Assembly: GCA_005798965.1 (NCBI GenBank)
Contig: SYIB01000283.1
Location: 1-7,816, forward strand
From: Planctomycetia bacterium
GTDB taxonomy: Bacteria > Planctomycetota > Phycisphaerae > Phycisphaerales > SM1A02
DNA: 7,816 bases
Reading direction: 5' to 3'
Shown here: positions 7,719-7,816 of the stretch, piece by piece
Numbering within the stretch: position 1 is the first letter of the stretch
How the letters are laid out: every line of letters starts with the position of its first letter
Program-made: the position numbers and the translations under genes
Notes under the pieces: generated by a model
Databases searched by the model: none
Seen by the model: only the letters and a program-made list of their open reading frames with translations
Told to the model about the DNA's origin: nothing

Positions 7719-7722
7719 ATGA
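7660..7722 (+). CDS. Possible 20-codon upstream reading frame (leader or coupling peptide)
   Basis: An ATG at 7660 is preceded by TTGGAGA, with GGAG at 7646-7649 ten bases away. It opens a frame of 20 codons, rich in Arg and small residues (M-Q-G-C-R-G-R-V-A-G...). The frame ends with a TGA that overlaps the likely start of the next gene as ATGA (7719-7722). That is the same coupling arrangement as the upstream gene pairs. The peptide has no recognisable domain. Such a short frame can easily arise by chance, so it is offered as a candidate only. Confidence 0.25.
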   Translation: MQGCRGRVAGSKALRAWMLR

Positions 7723-7816
7723 ACCGTGAACACAAGTTGGCGTTGGTCCTTGGATTCGGGCTGCTGCTCTTCGTGGGCATCCTGCTGTCGGACCATTTCT
7801 CTGCCGTCGACCGCCC
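7719..7816 (+). CDS. N-terminus of a membrane-anchored protein, cut by the window edge
   Basis: Thirty-two codons are visible before the right edge. The sequence starts M-N-R-E-H-K, then runs into one strongly hydrophobic segment (about residues 7-24, LALVLGFGLLLFVGILLS), then D-H-F-S. The charged N-terminus before a single helix suggests a bitopic protein with its C-terminal part outside the cytoplasm. From memory, planctomycetal LysM (peptidoglycan-binding) proteins begin in a similar way; that is my main guess. By position after rsmH, an FtsL-like division protein is the alternative. An in-frame ATG at 7707 would add four residues. Neither start has a good Shine-Dalgarno; 7719 is preferred because of the ATGA overlap with the short upstream frame. 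No functional domain lies within the visible part. Confidence 0.6.
   Translation, partial: MNREHKLALVLGFGLLLFVGILLSDHFSAVDR

Overview
The window is GC-rich and fully coding on the + strand: four adjacent genes plus the start of a fifth, with almost no intergenic space. It looks like one co-transcribed block. The best guess for the source is a high-GC Gram-negative bacterium of the Planctomycetes, probably Phycisphaerae-like. That guess rests on the combination of genes and on the N-terminal style of the last, truncated membrane protein. It is inference and no marker here proves it.

Layout. Bases 2-3073 hold the 3' part of a very long tetratricopeptide-repeat (TPR) protein whose start lies outside the window. 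Sixteen bases later, behind a strong Shine-Dalgarno, bases 3090-5297 encode a Wzz-type chain-length regulator fused to a BY-kinase-type ATPase domain. The next gene (5294-6625) starts with TTG inside the stop region of the previous one (TTGA overlap). It encodes a WecA/TagO-like polyprenyl-phosphate sugar-1-phosphate transferase. Its stop overlaps the start of rsmH (ATGA overlap, 6622-7611), the 16S rRNA N4-methylcytidine methyltransferase normally found in the division/cell-wall (dcw) cluster. After a gap of about 100 bases, which contains a candidate 20-codon reading frame, a small membrane-anchored protein begins at about 7719 and runs off the right edge.

How the genes fit together. The first three make a plausible envelope or exopolysaccharide module. 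The WecA-like enzyme would load the first sugar phosphate on the lipid carrier, the Wzz/BY-kinase protein would control polymerisation and export, and the TPR protein would scaffold or assist at the envelope. The translational overlaps tie rsmH, a ribosome-modifying enzyme, to this module. The strongest oddity is the ATPase domain: its P-loop lysine is replaced by threonine and its tail has no tyrosine cluster, although both acidic Walker motifs are intact. It may therefore be a pseudokinase. I see no mobile element, CRISPR array, tRNA, rRNA, clear promoter or intrinsic terminator. I found no convincing wholly new system; the rest is ordinary core and envelope biosynthesis.
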